64,000 nucleotides of DNA from Agrypnia vestita (lineage: Eukaryota > Arthropoda > Insecta > Trichoptera > Phryganeidae). Below are positions 13,542 to 26,167 of the stretch, piece by piece. Location of the stretch: positions 46,402 to 110,401 of the forward strand of contig JADDOH010010145.1 in NCBI GenBank assembly GCA_016648135.1. Reading direction: 5' to 3'. The notes beneath the pieces were generated by a model. The model worked only from the letters and a program-made list of their open reading frames with translations, was not told where the DNA came from and searched no databases. How positions within the stretch are numbered: position 1 is the first letter of the stretch; each line of letters begins with the position of its first letter. The translations under genes and the position numbers were made by a program.

Positions 13542-14958
13542 ACATCTATACGGTTCAAATAAAATATTCGTTATTTCAATTGTCATAAGACCATTATAAT
13601 AACCATAATAATATAAATTCAACTGGCGGGAATCAATACGCTGCACCGAGTTTTGTGCGCTGGCAACGAGTTACACACATGATGGTCTCTACGTGGCCAC
13701 GTTCATTGTTTTACAATTATTAATACAAATATTACATTATTATACCTAATTTTATTGACAATTCCTGGCTCAATAGGCCATTTCCGTACTGAGACAATAT
13801 TACAATTGTATATATTTGAAAGATACTAGTTAGTGTAAAATTAAAAAAAAAACCTAGGTACTGGGAAAAATGCATTACTTAATACACTGTCTTTTTTAAT
13901 TGAATATGATTAAAAGCAACCTTAATGGTATTTGAATAATATTTATTCAATTTTAAACAACAAAAAGTAATTCCATAATCATCATCAACATCATTATTAT
14001 TAATTAGCTCTACTATACGTACCCTTACGGGTCATGTCCTTTTCAAGAAATATAATGCATTAATTGATTTTTTAAGAAATACGGTAAAGTAACAGAAAAT
14101 CGTTTCTAACAATTTATTAATATTTATTTACTATTTATATTCAAAAAAACATTTTTATTCTGAATTTCATTTCATGATTACATTCAAACACATCCATGTT
14201 GTATTTAGAACAGCTCTATAATGTTCTATTGAGGGGCTAACCAGAATGTAATTCAAAAGTAAATCTTCCTTTTGTAACACAGTTGTAGAAATAATTGGGA
14301 GAATCCAATATAAATTCTATGTATTTAAATGAAATGTTTAATACTATTCAAACTATTCCAATTATAAGTAACCTTTATATCAATTAATTACAATATACTC
14401 ATGATAGCTTCAAATATACAAGGTGTTTTTATATACCAGTTCAGCGTTTTCTTTAAATGTTTTTTTAAATCAAATATATGTATTTTTGAAAAATCTTTTT
14501 TTATAAATCTATGCAACTAGCCACCTCTAGACGTTACATGCAAACGAACTCTTGCTATCACATCTTTCTGTACATTTTGGCATAATTTATTAGATTTTTT
14601 GACGAATGTTTTGTTTGAGTTATTATAATTGTTACTGGCTTGGTAACTTTCAAAACCTGTGTGTGAACAATCTTGGACGGTTAAATCAAATATGCGTGGT
14701 TGCCAAATGATATCACAAAAATGTGACATTATGCGGCCAGGAGATGCATTAAAATTTTTGTATGCATTTGCATTATGCATATGCATATGCATTAAGGCAT
14801 GCACAAAAAAAATGCATTAAAAAGAATTTGCATCGTAGCGTAAGCTATGTGCTATACGCCACCGTACTGTTGAGACCTGTAAAAAAATTATATTAAAATT
14901 GTCATAAATAAAACTAAACATAAAATAAGATCGACCTATTTTTCACAATTTTGGAATT
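13542..14958. other. Gene-free AT-rich sequence
   Basis: A Met/His-rich minus-strand frame at 14517-14804 starts in an ATGCAT-rich simple sequence and has no family likeness. Nothing else can be supported. Confidence 0.45.
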
Positions 14959-14998
14959 TAACTATCGTCTAGTAACCGTTGTTACTAGATGATAGTTA
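14959..14998. repeat. 18-bp hairpin, one mismatch, 4-nt loop
   Basis: Arms 14959-14976 and 14981-14998 (TAACTATCGTCTAGTAAC and its complement with one mismatch) surround a 4-nt loop. It is isolated and has no gene neighbour. Confidence 0.8.
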
Positions 14999-15595
14999 TA
15001 TCAACGTAATCATCAATGTAATCAGATACAAATCTCAAATAACAGTAGGTACCATGAGTAACCGGTTGAAATAACGGTTTGACCATCATTACTCGTGTCC
15101 TTACGTCAAGGATTTGAAATTATATTTTTAATTACGACATTGTCAGGACAATCACCATAAATTTTATTTAGGCTTTTTAAGTAAAGAATACAGTGAATTT
15201 TTTGACATATTTCATTAAAACTCGGCAACTTTCAAGAAAGATAGTATGCATCTAACTTTAAGATGTTAATTATTTTATGGTAACAATTCTCAAAGACAAT
15301 TTTGTTTCGAATCATGTTTATTTTCACTGTTAATTTACCTACAGAGAAAAATATACCACGTTTATTTTTGTGTTATTATAAATATTAAAATATTTATTTT
15401 GTATTACAATAAATGATGTTTTATTCTCTATATATTTTAAAATATTTTTATTAGATTTACATATTTTTCATATATATGTTTGGGAATAAAAATAAAGCAA
15501 ACAAAAATAAGTTTCTTAGTTCAAAATAATATTATCATTGTAATCTAACGGCGTATGAGGGAGATATTGCTTATATTCAAACAAAATAGAAGTAC

Positions 15596-16170
15596 TTACT
15601 TACCATCACGCAGTTTCCCGTGGGGGTAGGCAGAGAGGGTAGAGCGCCACACTCTTCTGTCCTGACATACAACTCTCGCCTCATCCATATTCATACATCT
15701 TCGCATGCAAGCTCACCGATTGTTAAGGTTTCTAACGGGACCAGCTTCCAGTATTTGGTTAATCTGATCATACCACGTCTTTCGCGATCGCCCTCTCTTT
15801 CTGGCGCCATCAACAATTGCATTGTATATCTTTCTTATCATTCATTCCTCAATCATTCGCTCAACATGCCCAAACCATCTGAGCGACCCTTTTCTAATTC
15901 TATTAATTATGCTAAGATCAGTTTTACATTAATTCCTAGTATCTTCATTATTAACTATCATAAATAGATTTTCCACATATATGTCTAAGGAATTTTATTT
16001 CCACTCCATTCGGTCTACTTTCGTTCCTTTTCTGCCAGCTCCAGGCTTCACTTCCATACATTAGTGTTGGTACCAGAATTCCATTATGTACCGCTAGTTT
16101 TGGCTTGGAAGACATATTTATATTAAAACTATTGCGTTCAAAGCACCGTTCACCTTATTCCCCGCAGAAA
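15596..16170 (-). mobile_element. RTE-like non-LTR retrotransposon, 3' (C-terminal RT) relic
   Basis: Read on the minus strand, it encodes pieces like VPTLMYGSEAWSWQKRNES near 16030-16080, the conserved tail of RTE/Jockey-type reverse transcriptases, and then RPRR-type basic sequence toward 15770. Its 3' end has the 'CACACTCTTCTGTCCTGACA' block shared with 32905 and 37095. Frameshifts and stops show it is dead. The 115-codon plus-strand frame over it is the antisense shadow. Confidence 0.8.
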
Positions 16171-16435
16171 CAATAAGTATTTTAAAGAATTTACGGTATA
16201 CTTTACGACATGAAATTATTAAGTGCAATAACGAAAAAACCAAGTTTTTAAAAACAATTAATAATGACATGTCATATTTGTTGAGATATTGTTATTGTAT
16301 TCAATTGTTACCGCTGCAATAGGCCACGAGGCCCTATTAAAAATGAAAATGAAAAAAAAAATTATAATAATAATAAAAATAAAATATATATATGTGTATT
16401 AAAGAGAATGAATTTTTCATATTCGATATCAGTTA

Positions 16436-16620
16436 CTGTAATGATAGTCCAACGTTTTACAAAAAATAAGTCAGAAATATTGAAAATAAAATGCAAACTT
16501 TGATGTCGCATATCTCCTAAACTATTGATATTAGGTCATAATAGCTTGAACATTTTCGACTCATAGTCAAGGTAAGAATATAGCCCTGCGAGGTTATTAA
16601 TATTTTACAAATAACCCTGT
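16436..16620. mobile_element. Family C MITE-like element
   Basis: Related to 60003-60185 (inverse orientation) and 60365-60515. The right end reads GGTTATTAATATTTTACAAATAACCCTGT, followed by TA repeats. Two further copies in the window make this a repeat family, probably a non-autonomous DNA transposon. It has no coding sequence. Confidence 0.55.
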
Positions 16621-16630
16621 ATATATATAT

Positions 16631-16785
16631 AAAATAAAATAATAAAAAAATAAAAAAATAAAAATAAAAATAAAAATAAAAATAAAAATAAAAATAAAAA
16701 TAAAAATAAAAATAAAAATTAAAATTAAAATAAAAATAAAAATAAAAATAAAAAAATAATAAAAATAAAAATAATAATAAAAAGG
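16631..16785. repeat. (AAAAAT)n microsatellite
   Basis: About 150 bp of tandem A4-5T units. Phe/Tyr-rich frames on the minus strand come only from this tract. Confidence 0.95.
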
Positions 16786-16798
16786 AAAAAAGAACCAC

Positions 16799-16883
16799 GC
16801 AATGGGATCCAAAAGGTCGTAGAAATACGGAACAATATCCCAGAAAACTCGAACCAGAAGATTCTGAACGGCCGTGAAAACCT
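16799..16883 (-). repeat. Family D repeat fragment
   Basis: The reverse complement matches 57234-57350: AGGTTTTCACGGCCGTTCAG, the TCTTCTG block, a CCCAGAAAAC counterpart, and GGATCCCATTG. It lies directly after the A-rich microsatellite, as expected of a retroposon tail or a target preference. Confidence 0.7.
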
Positions 16884-17080
16884 AAGAAAATTTTTAACTA
16901 TACTGAATTTCAAAAAACATTCACCAACTAATTAAAATTTTGCGAAATACATTAGTATTTAAAACCATGACGACCATCATGACAAGAATAAAAGCGCGTC
17001 GCGATAACTCTGCGTAGTGCTGTGGGCTGTAACGATGAGTGAGTGTAAAGTATTATCGATTAGCAGCCGGCGCTACTCAC

Positions 17081-17175
17081 CTGAGGCGATTGTGTACGGG
17101 AATTGGGTGCGCCCCTCGCCCAGCGTCGGGGCGGCAGACAGCGCGGCGGGCGGGCCAGACGGCCCCACCACATCT
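17081..17175 (-). CDS. Candidate isolated internal exon, GC-rich, product unknown
   Basis: On the minus strand a 95-bp open block is bounded by a TTGTGCAG acceptor at 17176-17183 and an excellent CAG|GTGAGT donor at 17075-17080. One frame reads through as DVVGPSGPPAAL..., Pro/Ala/Gly-rich and ending QFPYTIAS, while all surrounding sequence is AT-rich and non-coding. GC content and splice signals are typical of a conserved coding exon in a gene with very long introns; the remaining exons were not found in the window. I do not recognise the protein. The polypyrimidine tract before the acceptor is weak. A first-exon or CpG-rich regulatory island is the alternative. Confidence 0.45.
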
Positions 17176-17238
17176 CTGCACAATGATTACAAACTGGTGT
17201 GACGTCATCACTTCGATTATTTAAATTTAATAATTTTG

Positions 17239-17652
17239 TTGTCTGTCTGTCTGTCTGTAGTTCCGTAAATTCTAGCTGAAATTAAAAATTTAGATACTAA
17301 GAATGTGACGCGCAATCAGCGCGCGGCTTAGGCAATACGCAAATATCGAAATTATACGGTCTTGAGTATATGAAAACGACGGTAGTTAAAGGTACTATTC
17401 TAAACCCTGGCGATTGGGCGGAACATGAAATGTTTCGCGTCTTTGCTATGTCCTGCAGGTACTGTATTTTTGACGGGTAATGTAGGCTCGGCGACAGCAA
17501 CATCGTTGCCGCCTTCGGGTTTGCTGGCCCGAGGTTCAAGCCCCATCTCCGGCCGTTTAATTTCGTTTTCAAGCCGTGATTTCAAACGAAATTTTTTTGA
17601 AATTTCAAACGAAATTTCAAAAAAAACGACAGACAGGCAGACGGACAGACGG
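17239..17652. mobile_element. Probable non-autonomous element with (GTCT)n/(AGAC)n inverted ends
   Basis: The left end is (GTCT)n and the right end is CAGACAGGCAGACGGACAGACGG, the imperfect reverse complement, about 410 bp apart. The interior contains a GGTTCAAGCCCC sequence like a polymerase III B box, and antisense frames of the 'LNLGPANPKAA' type that are common in lepidopteran repeats. It has no intact gene. Confidence 0.5.
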
Positions 17653-20114
17653 ATAGGCAAAGAAATTATTATGTTTGATTATATTTAGTTTTAGATTTAT
17701 GCAAATAGTCGATTTAAAAAAAATGCATTTCCTTTCATGGATATATGGCTAGTATGATTACTTTAATTTAATGTTGATACACTAAAAAAACTTTTACGTA
17801 TTATTGAAGTTATGGGTGGTATGCCGCTATCCGACTCCCATTGTTTATGCAAGTTGTGTAGAAATATGTTATAAGGAAGAGGTCACCATTCCCGAATTTT
17901 ACCTCGGGAAATATATCTATCTCTATGGAAAATTTTCTCAGATCTAGCATTTATCTGTGTGTATTCCATCGCGTCAGCATTTTGTGTAGGGGCCATGTGA
18001 CTCGCATCTCATGGGAACGACGCTGGTTATTTGCTGTAGGTCAATGGGACGTTGACCCTTCAAAGTTAATTTTCTTTGCCTAAGAATACTGTCACATTTC
18101 GTGACTGCAGGATGAATTAATGAAAATGCTGGGATTTAATACAGGATTTATTGAATGCCGATTAATTAATTAGACTAACGTACAAAGTCGCCTAACACTT
18201 TTAAATTTAACGCTATTCCTTAAATTAAACTGTTTCACAAATTAATCACTCGTAAATAGACACTTATTATTCGCTTTGACACTTTATTCACTATTCACTA
18301 GAATATTCCATCCAATTTCCGTACTTATTAATTTCGCTTCGGTTTATCTCGCTACGTAAGAAATTTCCACATATATAATTTTGGTCTGAAATTGAATAAT
18401 TTAGAATCATTAGAAATTAGTAAAGCATGTAATAGTAAACAAAATATTATTAATAATCAATTAAATTTAACTACAAGCCCAATTCTAGACATTTTTCCAA
18501 TAATTGCGAGTAATCAAGAACTGAAATTAAAGTTAAAAATAATTTTCAAATAATTTAGAAAAACAAAAAACAAGATACATTATTCATTTAGATATTTTGA
18601 CATATACATGATGGAAAGGTATTTCCGAAACATGTAGGTGTAATTAATCAAGTATTATAAGTAGATTTATACAAACAATACAATTAATATTTTATTAAAT
18701 TCACCATTTATTAATAAATATTTAGCTAATTAATTTACAGTGTTTTAATTCATTCCGTCCGTAGCCAAAACACGTGACAGTACTATATAAGTGTAACAGT
18801 TTTATACATACTTAACATAAAACACGTTTTATAATAATTAACCAAAGAAGTAATAAAATGAAACATATTTAAAAGAGAAAATCTGTACAGTCAAATATGA
18901 ATCGCACAATCACAGTCACAATCATTGTTTAGCCACCAGCTCACCAGAGAGAGACCTTGTTGAAAATTGAATCCTAAAAATACTCGAATTAAAAAACGAT
19001 GAAACAGAATGTAGTTAAACAATTCCCAACGGAAATGTTATTTTCTACGTATGGGTTAAGCATAACACATGAGTTTTTTCAGATCCATCTTTGCAACCCA
19101 GTAAATAAATAATCGTGATATTAAGAATTGACAAGCATCTCTGATTGAATATTTCTCTCTCTCTCTCTTGGCGTACCGGAAACTCGGACCTGTCGATATT
19201 GTATAAATAGTAAATGATAAATTGACAGAGCCATATTTTTTTTATATTCTGGCAATATATAATAAAATATAATAGAAAATAATATTTTTTATTTCGTTAG
19301 ATTGAAAATAGAGACATTATCAGAATAAACAAGACATCGTTCAATAATTTGACCATTTCAGAAAGAAAATATATTAGTCCGATCATCTAACCTTCTCTTA
19401 TAGGTATTTGTAAAAAAAATACATATAAAAATTACGATACAATGATACTAAAAAACTTACAGATACACAACTATGCTATAAAGTTAAAGAATACATTTTC
19501 ATTAGGTAACAAATTATTAAAATATGTTTCAACCGAATAATCACTATCCGTACAAGTCGATTGGCAAATTGTAGTTTCAAAATATATAATTAAATTTCTT
19601 TAAATCATAAATGGACCACCATTATCATCTTACGTCACACTTAATCTTCTGATAATACACACAAGCATAAATCGTGCAATTAACAATACAAATTAAGAAT
19701 AATATTAGAAAATTTAGATGTTAAGGAGAGAGGCATTGTTTCCGCGGCGATTTAAAAATATGCGATAAAATATTACAAATAGGTTTAATATAATATTGTC
19801 ATTGGTATGATTCGTGGTGCTAAAAGACAAAATAAAACACCATAAATAATTTAAGTTTTATTGATTACAAAGTCACTGGACAAAAATTTAATTGTAATAT
19901 TTTTTGTAATTTCACTAATTGTTTCTCGAGAATCTTCTGTGGAACACTTTATTTACACCTTTCCTATCGCACTGATCAATATCTAGAATATTTCAACTAT
20001 TGGGGCTCGCAGCAATGGCTTGTTTATTTATATAAAATCAAAAATTTCTGGAACGTTCCCGTTAATTCACTTACATTTGATAGACTTCAGGGTTTTATAA
20101 AATCTTCCAAAGTG
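17653..20114. other. Gene-free AT-rich sequence
   Basis: No coding-like frame, RNA gene or clear repeat could be supported by eye. There is a short CT run at 19154-19167. Confidence 0.5.
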
Positions 20115-20590
20115 AATTAGTGTATATTATAGATATCTCACAGAGACGAAACAGTATTAATTATGGGAAAGTAGGTATAGAAGTCATTTGGGTGTTCACA
20201 GGACTTATGACCTGTCTTTTTATGGTTGGCTTAAGTGATTTAGGGGAATGAAAATGGCTTTATACAGGCCGCATGGAAAAGGCGCTTACAACTCATATAT
20301 GAAAGCTTTCCACGCAATTTGAACATATATACAACTTCCAAAAAATGAATAAGCATGGTATATTCTATCATGGGTGGAAATGGCGAATGTTACAATTGTG
20401 TAAAGTGATCACTTAAGCCAACCATAAAAAGACAAGTCCTGTAATACACCCAAATGACTTCTATACCTACTTTCCCATAATTAATACAGTTTCGTCTCTG
20501 TGAGATATCTATAATATACACTAATTGATTAATAATGTCTCTGTGACATAAATCCAGCACTGTTCTGAAAGATTTGAACAAACTCAAAAT
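20115..20590. mobile_element. Family A foldback: two inverted copies
   Basis: A plus-oriented half copy (20115-20240) faces a minus-oriented copy (20398-20590). The arms share ATAGATATCTCACAGAGACG, GGGAAAGTAGGTATAGAAGT and GGCTTAAGTGAT as reverse complements over about 120 bp. The transcript of either strand would form a long hairpin. The 65-codon minus-strand frame is a by-product. Confidence 0.75.
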
Positions 20591-21740
20591 ATTCTGAATC
20601 TTCCAAAGTGATTCAAACCATACGTTAATCCTCGAGTGCAGTTTCTTTTATTTTTAACATCTTCTGACAATACTTTTTTCGTTTTTTTCGTATGTGTAAC
20701 CTGTTCAAATTTATATACATGTTACGTTATTGCATGGTATCTGTGTAATTGTAAATTTATGTAAATAATTATGAAGCACGCTGAAGAATCTTACATATTT
20801 TTGCAGTAAATGTCGAAGTATTGCAAAAGTATAATACGAACTTGGCATGTTCATATTATTCTTCTGAGCTCCTTGTCACTTGGCAAACGTTTTGCTTCAA
20901 TATCAAGCAGGCTAATATGAGTGAACGTTTTTGGCAATCTTGCTTAAAATATATCATAGATGCTCGTAGGTAGTAGAACTGTGCTCAAATCGTAGGTAGG
21001 AATGAATGAAAAATTTCAAAACTTGACATAATTAACATATTGCTGTTATTGTTTTATTGTCTCCTTTACTTTTACATTTATATTGTTCTTGATTATGTTT
21101 CTAAATAATGTATGTTCACATTTGTATTTTTTTAATATATTATTTATACTGTGTATTGTTTATCAACTTTGTACAAATTATAAAGTGAAAGGCTTTAGAG
21201 TCGTATATATATATATGTAAATAAATAAACGCTGGTTGTGGGAAAAACTATATCGCGGAAGACCGCAAATGATAGCAACTATTTTTGCTGTTCGTTAGAG
21301 AAAACGTTTATAACAAATATTTTTGACAACATTTTTTTTTTTGACATAAGCTCCTTTGTCATGCCTGTAGATAGAAGTTGATATTCAATAATACGCAATT
21401 TAAAATTTTATATTTGATAACCTTTTGGTCATGGCAAAGAACGCATCTTGGCGACGACGAAACTTTGTTTTAATATTTTTGACAAAAATGTATGTTGTTA
21501 ATTCGTACCGATAGAATAAATAGTAAAAAAAATATTATTATGTTTAGTTATTCTATGTTATTACAATAACATATTATTTTAATACTGCGAGCTCTATATT
21601 GGAGTGAACAATACAATTAATACTTTGTATATGAAATTTCTGAGAAATAATTCATACATAGAAATAATTCGTAATAACGAGTTACGACGAAAACTTAGGT
21701 TCGAATTAAGAACGTGGGTTTACATTCGTACATTTAGACA
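20591..21740. other. Gene-free AT-rich sequence
   Basis: Contains a short (TA)n run near 21205. No gene or repeat family could be supported. Confidence 0.5.
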
Positions 21741-21921
21741 GGCGCCACACTATGCGGATTTTTCGTCGCGTCTCTTCGATCGCGGAACGCCGCTACATTT
21801 CTTTCTCTACAATATGCGCTTACCAAACATATTACGTGAATGATTGGTCGATCAATTTGCTTTGCGAATTTAACGCGACGGAAAAGACGCGGCGGAAGGT
21901 ACGCGCAGTGTGTCGCCGGCC
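21741..21921. mobile_element. MITE with ~40-bp imperfect terminal inverted repeats
   Basis: The left end GGCGCCACACTATGCGG and the right end, the complement of GGCCGGCGACACACTGCGCG, align as inverted termini, as do TTTTCGTCGCGTCTC and the complement of GACGCGG. The length (~180 bp), GC-rich ends and lack of coding sequence fit a MITE. Confidence 0.6.
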
Positions 21922-22521
21922 TTAATACTTTCTCTTTCGAAAATTCATATTCGACTTAAACGTTTTTCTTTGTTTTTATACTGATATTAAAAAAGCTTTT
22001 TAATTTTTTTTATTTAAAATATTTCCGTTTAAAACGCTGCTCGATTTCTGTAGTTGTTGGTCAAATACATTATGAATTTTTACCGCAACATATCGTCTAA
22101 TTGATCAATAAATTGGATGACAAACATAAACTACGTTACTTGTACGTAATTTTAAATACATGTTTATATAAATAAAAAGCATTTTAAAATGAAGAAAAAA
22201 CATAAAATTTTCTTGCAAATTTAAAACATAACTTTATCAATATTGAATATTTCTTAACTTCTAAAGTATTATATAATGAAGTATACTTTATACGTACAAA
22301 AAAAACACATAAAGCGTACATATAAATACTCATTAAAACTTAGCGCCGCCTAGAACACTAAAATAATTTTTTGGCCGTGGCCTGTCGATTAATGCTTATA
22401 TTTTATTAATTATTGTAAATAATGTTCAGTTTATTACTTTAATATAATAAAAAAAGTTCTATCTAAGTTATTGCCTTAAAAAATTGCAGTCTAGGCGAAT
22501 AGAGTATACATTCTAATATAA

Positions 22522-22640
22522 ATTCAATGTTTATTCAATGTTACAATGTTACAATGTTACAATGTTACAATGTTACAATGTTGCAAAGTTTACAAAGTTT
22601 ACATTTTATTCAATGTTTATTCAATGTTACAAAGTTTACA
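22522..22640 (+). repeat. Minisatellite of AATGTTAC-type units
   Basis: Six tandem copies of an 8-bp unit (ACAATGTT) are flanked by variant TTCAATG and ACAAAGTTT units. It is non-coding. Confidence 0.9.
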
Positions 22641-23313
22641 AAGTATTACAATTAGTGTTTACAAAATTAAATTAAGCTTTTTTCATTGTTGCTGAGAGTC
22701 TTGGCAGCAAGTAAACACTACAATTGATTTGATGCCCTGCCTGCTACACTAGTAGTTTACTGTATTATAGCAGACAGTGCTCTTCCAGTAGTACAATGTT
22801 CAAGAATATTTAGTATTTATATAACATTTGTGAATCAATATTATTGCCAATTAAAATTGAGTAATAGTAATAATTAAATGTTTACAATCTAATAATGGTG
22901 TTAATTAATTCTATTATAGACAAAGGAAAAAAATGATCTGAATAGGATATTTAATAAAATAAAATTGAATGAATGAAAAATGAATAATAATAACCCATAT
23001 TTTCGTAAAAAAACGCTGAAGTATGCATTTGCAGTGAATGTCCAGCCTTAATCTAATAGTTGAATTTAAAGGAGAATGTTACAAATTACGTTACAAAGAT
23101 GGAACCGAAGTGATGCGTGTTGCACGTCGTTTGCTAATTTTCGCGCCTTTTTTTGGCAAAGATGGCGGTTTGCCGTCGCCATGACATTTCATGATCATTT
23201 TTTAAATAGGTATTCACCTTAAAAACTATGTTTCCCTTAAGAGGTACGAATTACCACGTACGTTGTTTGGTTTCAACAATATAATCACAAATCTGACCCA
23301 ATCTTTTTTTCAG
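22641..23313. other. Gene-free AT-rich sequence
   Basis: Nothing supportable was seen apart from the polypyrimidine run (TCTTTTTTTCAG) that closes it. Confidence 0.45.
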
Positions 23314-23460
23314 GGATGACGAAACGAAGGGCCGCTCCACGCGATGCAGGCCGTGTTCCCGTGCATATTACTTATCCTGCGCGCGATTAGGCCCGCTTTA
23401 CACGAGCGGATATTTTACACACAGCTAGGGCCTACTAAATCCAAACCGCTCCAAGCACAG
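23314..23460 (+). CDS. Weak candidate 5' exon with possible signal peptide, product unknown
   Basis: A strong acceptor (TCTTTTTTTCAG) at 23302-23313 precedes a GC-richer block. An internal ATG at 23343 opens a frame beginning MQAVFPCILLILRA, which resembles a short signal peptide and runs about 50 codons. The only nearby donors are weak (such as AGC|GTGAAC near 23460), and another frame from the first ATG stops after 25 codons. It matches no family I know. A chance frame in a GC-rich repeat remains possible. Confidence 0.22.
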
Positions 23461-24589
23461 CGTGAACTTTCCGATTTTCAACGGAGCTTTACCGTTTAAA
23501 GCCTCCTCCATCTACGACGAAAGCCTTCCGAATTACCGTATACGAAATTTTACAACTCGCGAAGAAACTGGATAACAACTCTTTTAAAGTTATTTCACGT
23601 AATTTGTCAATTTGAAATATATGTCCGTGTGAATGTGATATCGACATTTAAATTCTATCATCAGAAAATTGTATTATAGCATAACAAAATGTGGGCAGTA
23701 TTCCTGGTAGAAGAAAATTTGCTTAATATTTTGGAGAGAAAAGTAGCCAATTAATTTTTTTAGAGCTATGTGGGATAGTGGAAAATCACGTAAAACCTTT
23801 GACCACAAAAATATAGACATTAACCAGCGTAAATTTTTTGGTTCACGGACTGGTTCCACGGCTAGTTGGAATTATTCAATTTGCTTTAAAAAAATCCGCT
23901 AGCTTGTAAATTTTGAGACAATTGTGAAAACGTCAAAATGAAATACTCTCAAATTCGTAGTAAAAATCGAGTCTCTTAAATAAAGTCGTTTTCTTGTAAT
24001 AAACGTGATTTATTCACTAAGATATTACACTTTTTAGTTTGAACTTTTTACAATTGTTTTAAAATTTACAAACTCGTGGTATTTTTTTAGACAAGACGAA
24101 CGTTTTGGCACCAGACGTGGTACCAAATGGTGAACAAGAAATTTATGTTAGTTCATGTCTAATTTTTATGATGATCTGTGTATATAACTTATATCCTCGT
24201 AATAAAAGATTTTTTTTATAAACAACTACTTTTTTTAATAAATAACATATCGGTAAATGGTCTTACTATACTTACATTTTTATGAATGTTTCATTCACAA
24301 ATCTATAATGGCATTTTATTATTGTCCGAGTAATTTGGTATTCAATAAAATCATAATTTTTGGCTAGTTTATTCTGAACAACATTTTTGTGAGGGTGCAA
24401 ATTTTAACAGAAAACCGACAAACATTTACTTTGAGCCTTAAAATTGAAAATATTTTTTAATATACTTATACTTCACTCGAATAGGATTTCATTATTTAGT
24501 TATTTGCCTTTTTGGACAACTGCCGTACCTGCAGACACTGTGGTGCATTGTGCCTGTCCATTGGTGACATTCCTACACACATATATCGT
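23461..24589. other. Gene-free sequence
   Basis: AT-rich beyond 23600. A 61-codon minus-strand frame at 23674-23859 has no supporting context. Confidence 0.45.
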
Positions 24590-24870
24590 CATCATCATCA
24601 TCTTCATTCTCTCGTCCTAGTAGGGTCGGTGGCCCAAAGACTCGACAAGGTGCTTCCGTATTCCCATATCTTGTGCTGTATGAGTTAACCAGTCCAGACC
24701 CATTATTTTTTTACACAGATTTTTTTTTGTTTCTCTCGCTTTAATCTTAGGTGACCCACTGATCGTCTTCCTTCCGGCGTTTGCCCATAGGATATTTCTC
24801 GGTAGTTCCTGGCATTCTTAGCACATGTACAGGCCGTCTCATTAATATTTTTTCTATATACGAGTATAGC
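24590..24870 (-). mobile_element. Degenerate non-LTR retrotransposon C-terminal fragment
   Basis: Minus-strand frames resemble the reverse-transcriptase tail (a 'RPVHVLRMPGT' segment near 24800-24840 and basic sequence after it). The GGCCCAAAGACTCGACAAGG-type block at 24630-24660 recurs at 40990-41015. Several stops are present. Confidence 0.4.
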
Positions 24871-26167
24871 AGGAGGGGTTCCATATATAAAATAAACAAT
24901 TATGTTATTAAATGGTTACTCGGTGCCACAATTTTTTTTATTTAAATAGTTAAAAATAAAATAGAGGAAAAAAGCGAGAGTTTACAAAAATTTTACGAAA
25001 TTTTCTAACGCTCTCATTTGTTTAAATAACAAATGTTGATCATGATACTTGCTGCCAACAATCTTATATTTATGGATAATCTAATTACGATAGAGTGAAG
25101 GAAGAAACGAGAAGAACGAAAAGAAACGAGAGAAAAAGAAAAAAATAAAGTAGGAAAAAAAAAGGAAGAAACAAAGAATATGTTATTGATGTATTTAGCG
25201 TTGACATTGCAGAGATTGGCTGAAAAACATTAACTCTGTTATCTCTACGAGAGTTTAATAATATTTTTATATTTTACGTCTTAAGTTTCGAGAGTGAAGT
25301 ATAAAACTGACTATTTTCATAAAGGTATTGAATTTTTAAGTTAGTAGTAAATTAGATGAAAATAAAAATAATCTATTGATTATTTAAATCTATAAACTTT
25401 AAAATGTATTAATTGTATTATATTTATGTGCGACAGACTTGGGAAATTTAATGGTATGAACTTAATGTTTTTCAACCAATTTAATGATTATAAGCAAAAA
25501 AAATTTGAAAGCGGTACGATAGTAATTATTTAGAGTTTCATGAATAGCTCTAGAAAACTAATTACTAAAGAAATTACTTTGTACTAATTGAAAAAGAATT
25601 TATTTTATAAATTTCTTCAAATTTTTTGAGAAAATATTCTTTGTTGATTTAAACTAATTATTTAATAACTCAACTACTTAATAACATAAGATGATGTGTC
25701 TTTATTTTTATTTAATTGTTACGTATTTAGAGAGTAAAAATGAGAGCCAGTCAATAGAATGAGTAATTCAAGTGTTAACTGATTAATTAACTCGTGAATT
25801 ACTCATTATTATTCAATTAACTAAAATTGTACGTTACACGTTTACAATTTACTACCATAAACATAATATCATTGTTCACTAATTAACTTAATATTAACAT
25901 ATACTAATTATTTGCAATGAAAATAGGCAAACCATGTTTTATTTCAGTTATTCATAGATAAACCCCCTTGACGTTTAACGTTTATGAAAATTATCCCTTT
26001 TTATTTACAGATTATATTAAATTAGATAACGTTAAACATAAATTTACTTTTAATTTTTTTTAAGATCTCTTACTGTAGCGTCTGCATCAAAATTAATTTT
26101 ACAGAACCATAAAAACATGCAGATTAACTTACAGTTCGTGACTTTCATTTATCTACTGGGCAAGTAC
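24871..26167. other. Gene-free AT-rich sequence
   Basis: Purine-rich tract at 25090-25175. Nothing else could be supported. Confidence 0.5.

Noticed and set aside
15620..15967. 115-codon plus-strand open frame
   Set aside because: Antisense shadow of a minus-strand RTE-like reverse-transcriptase relic.
16517..16913. Overlapping Phe/Tyr-rich minus-strand frames of 62-93 codons
   Set aside because: They derive from the (AAAAAT)n microsatellite and neighbouring repeats.
17425..17688. Long overlapping frames on both strands
   Set aside because: They span a repeat with GTCT/AGAC inverted ends. The antisense peptide is a common translated-repeat phrase, not a host protein.
22522..22640. CRISPR-like short repeats
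   Set aside because: Units are directly tandem with no unique spacers, and the organism is a eukaryote; this is a minisatellite.
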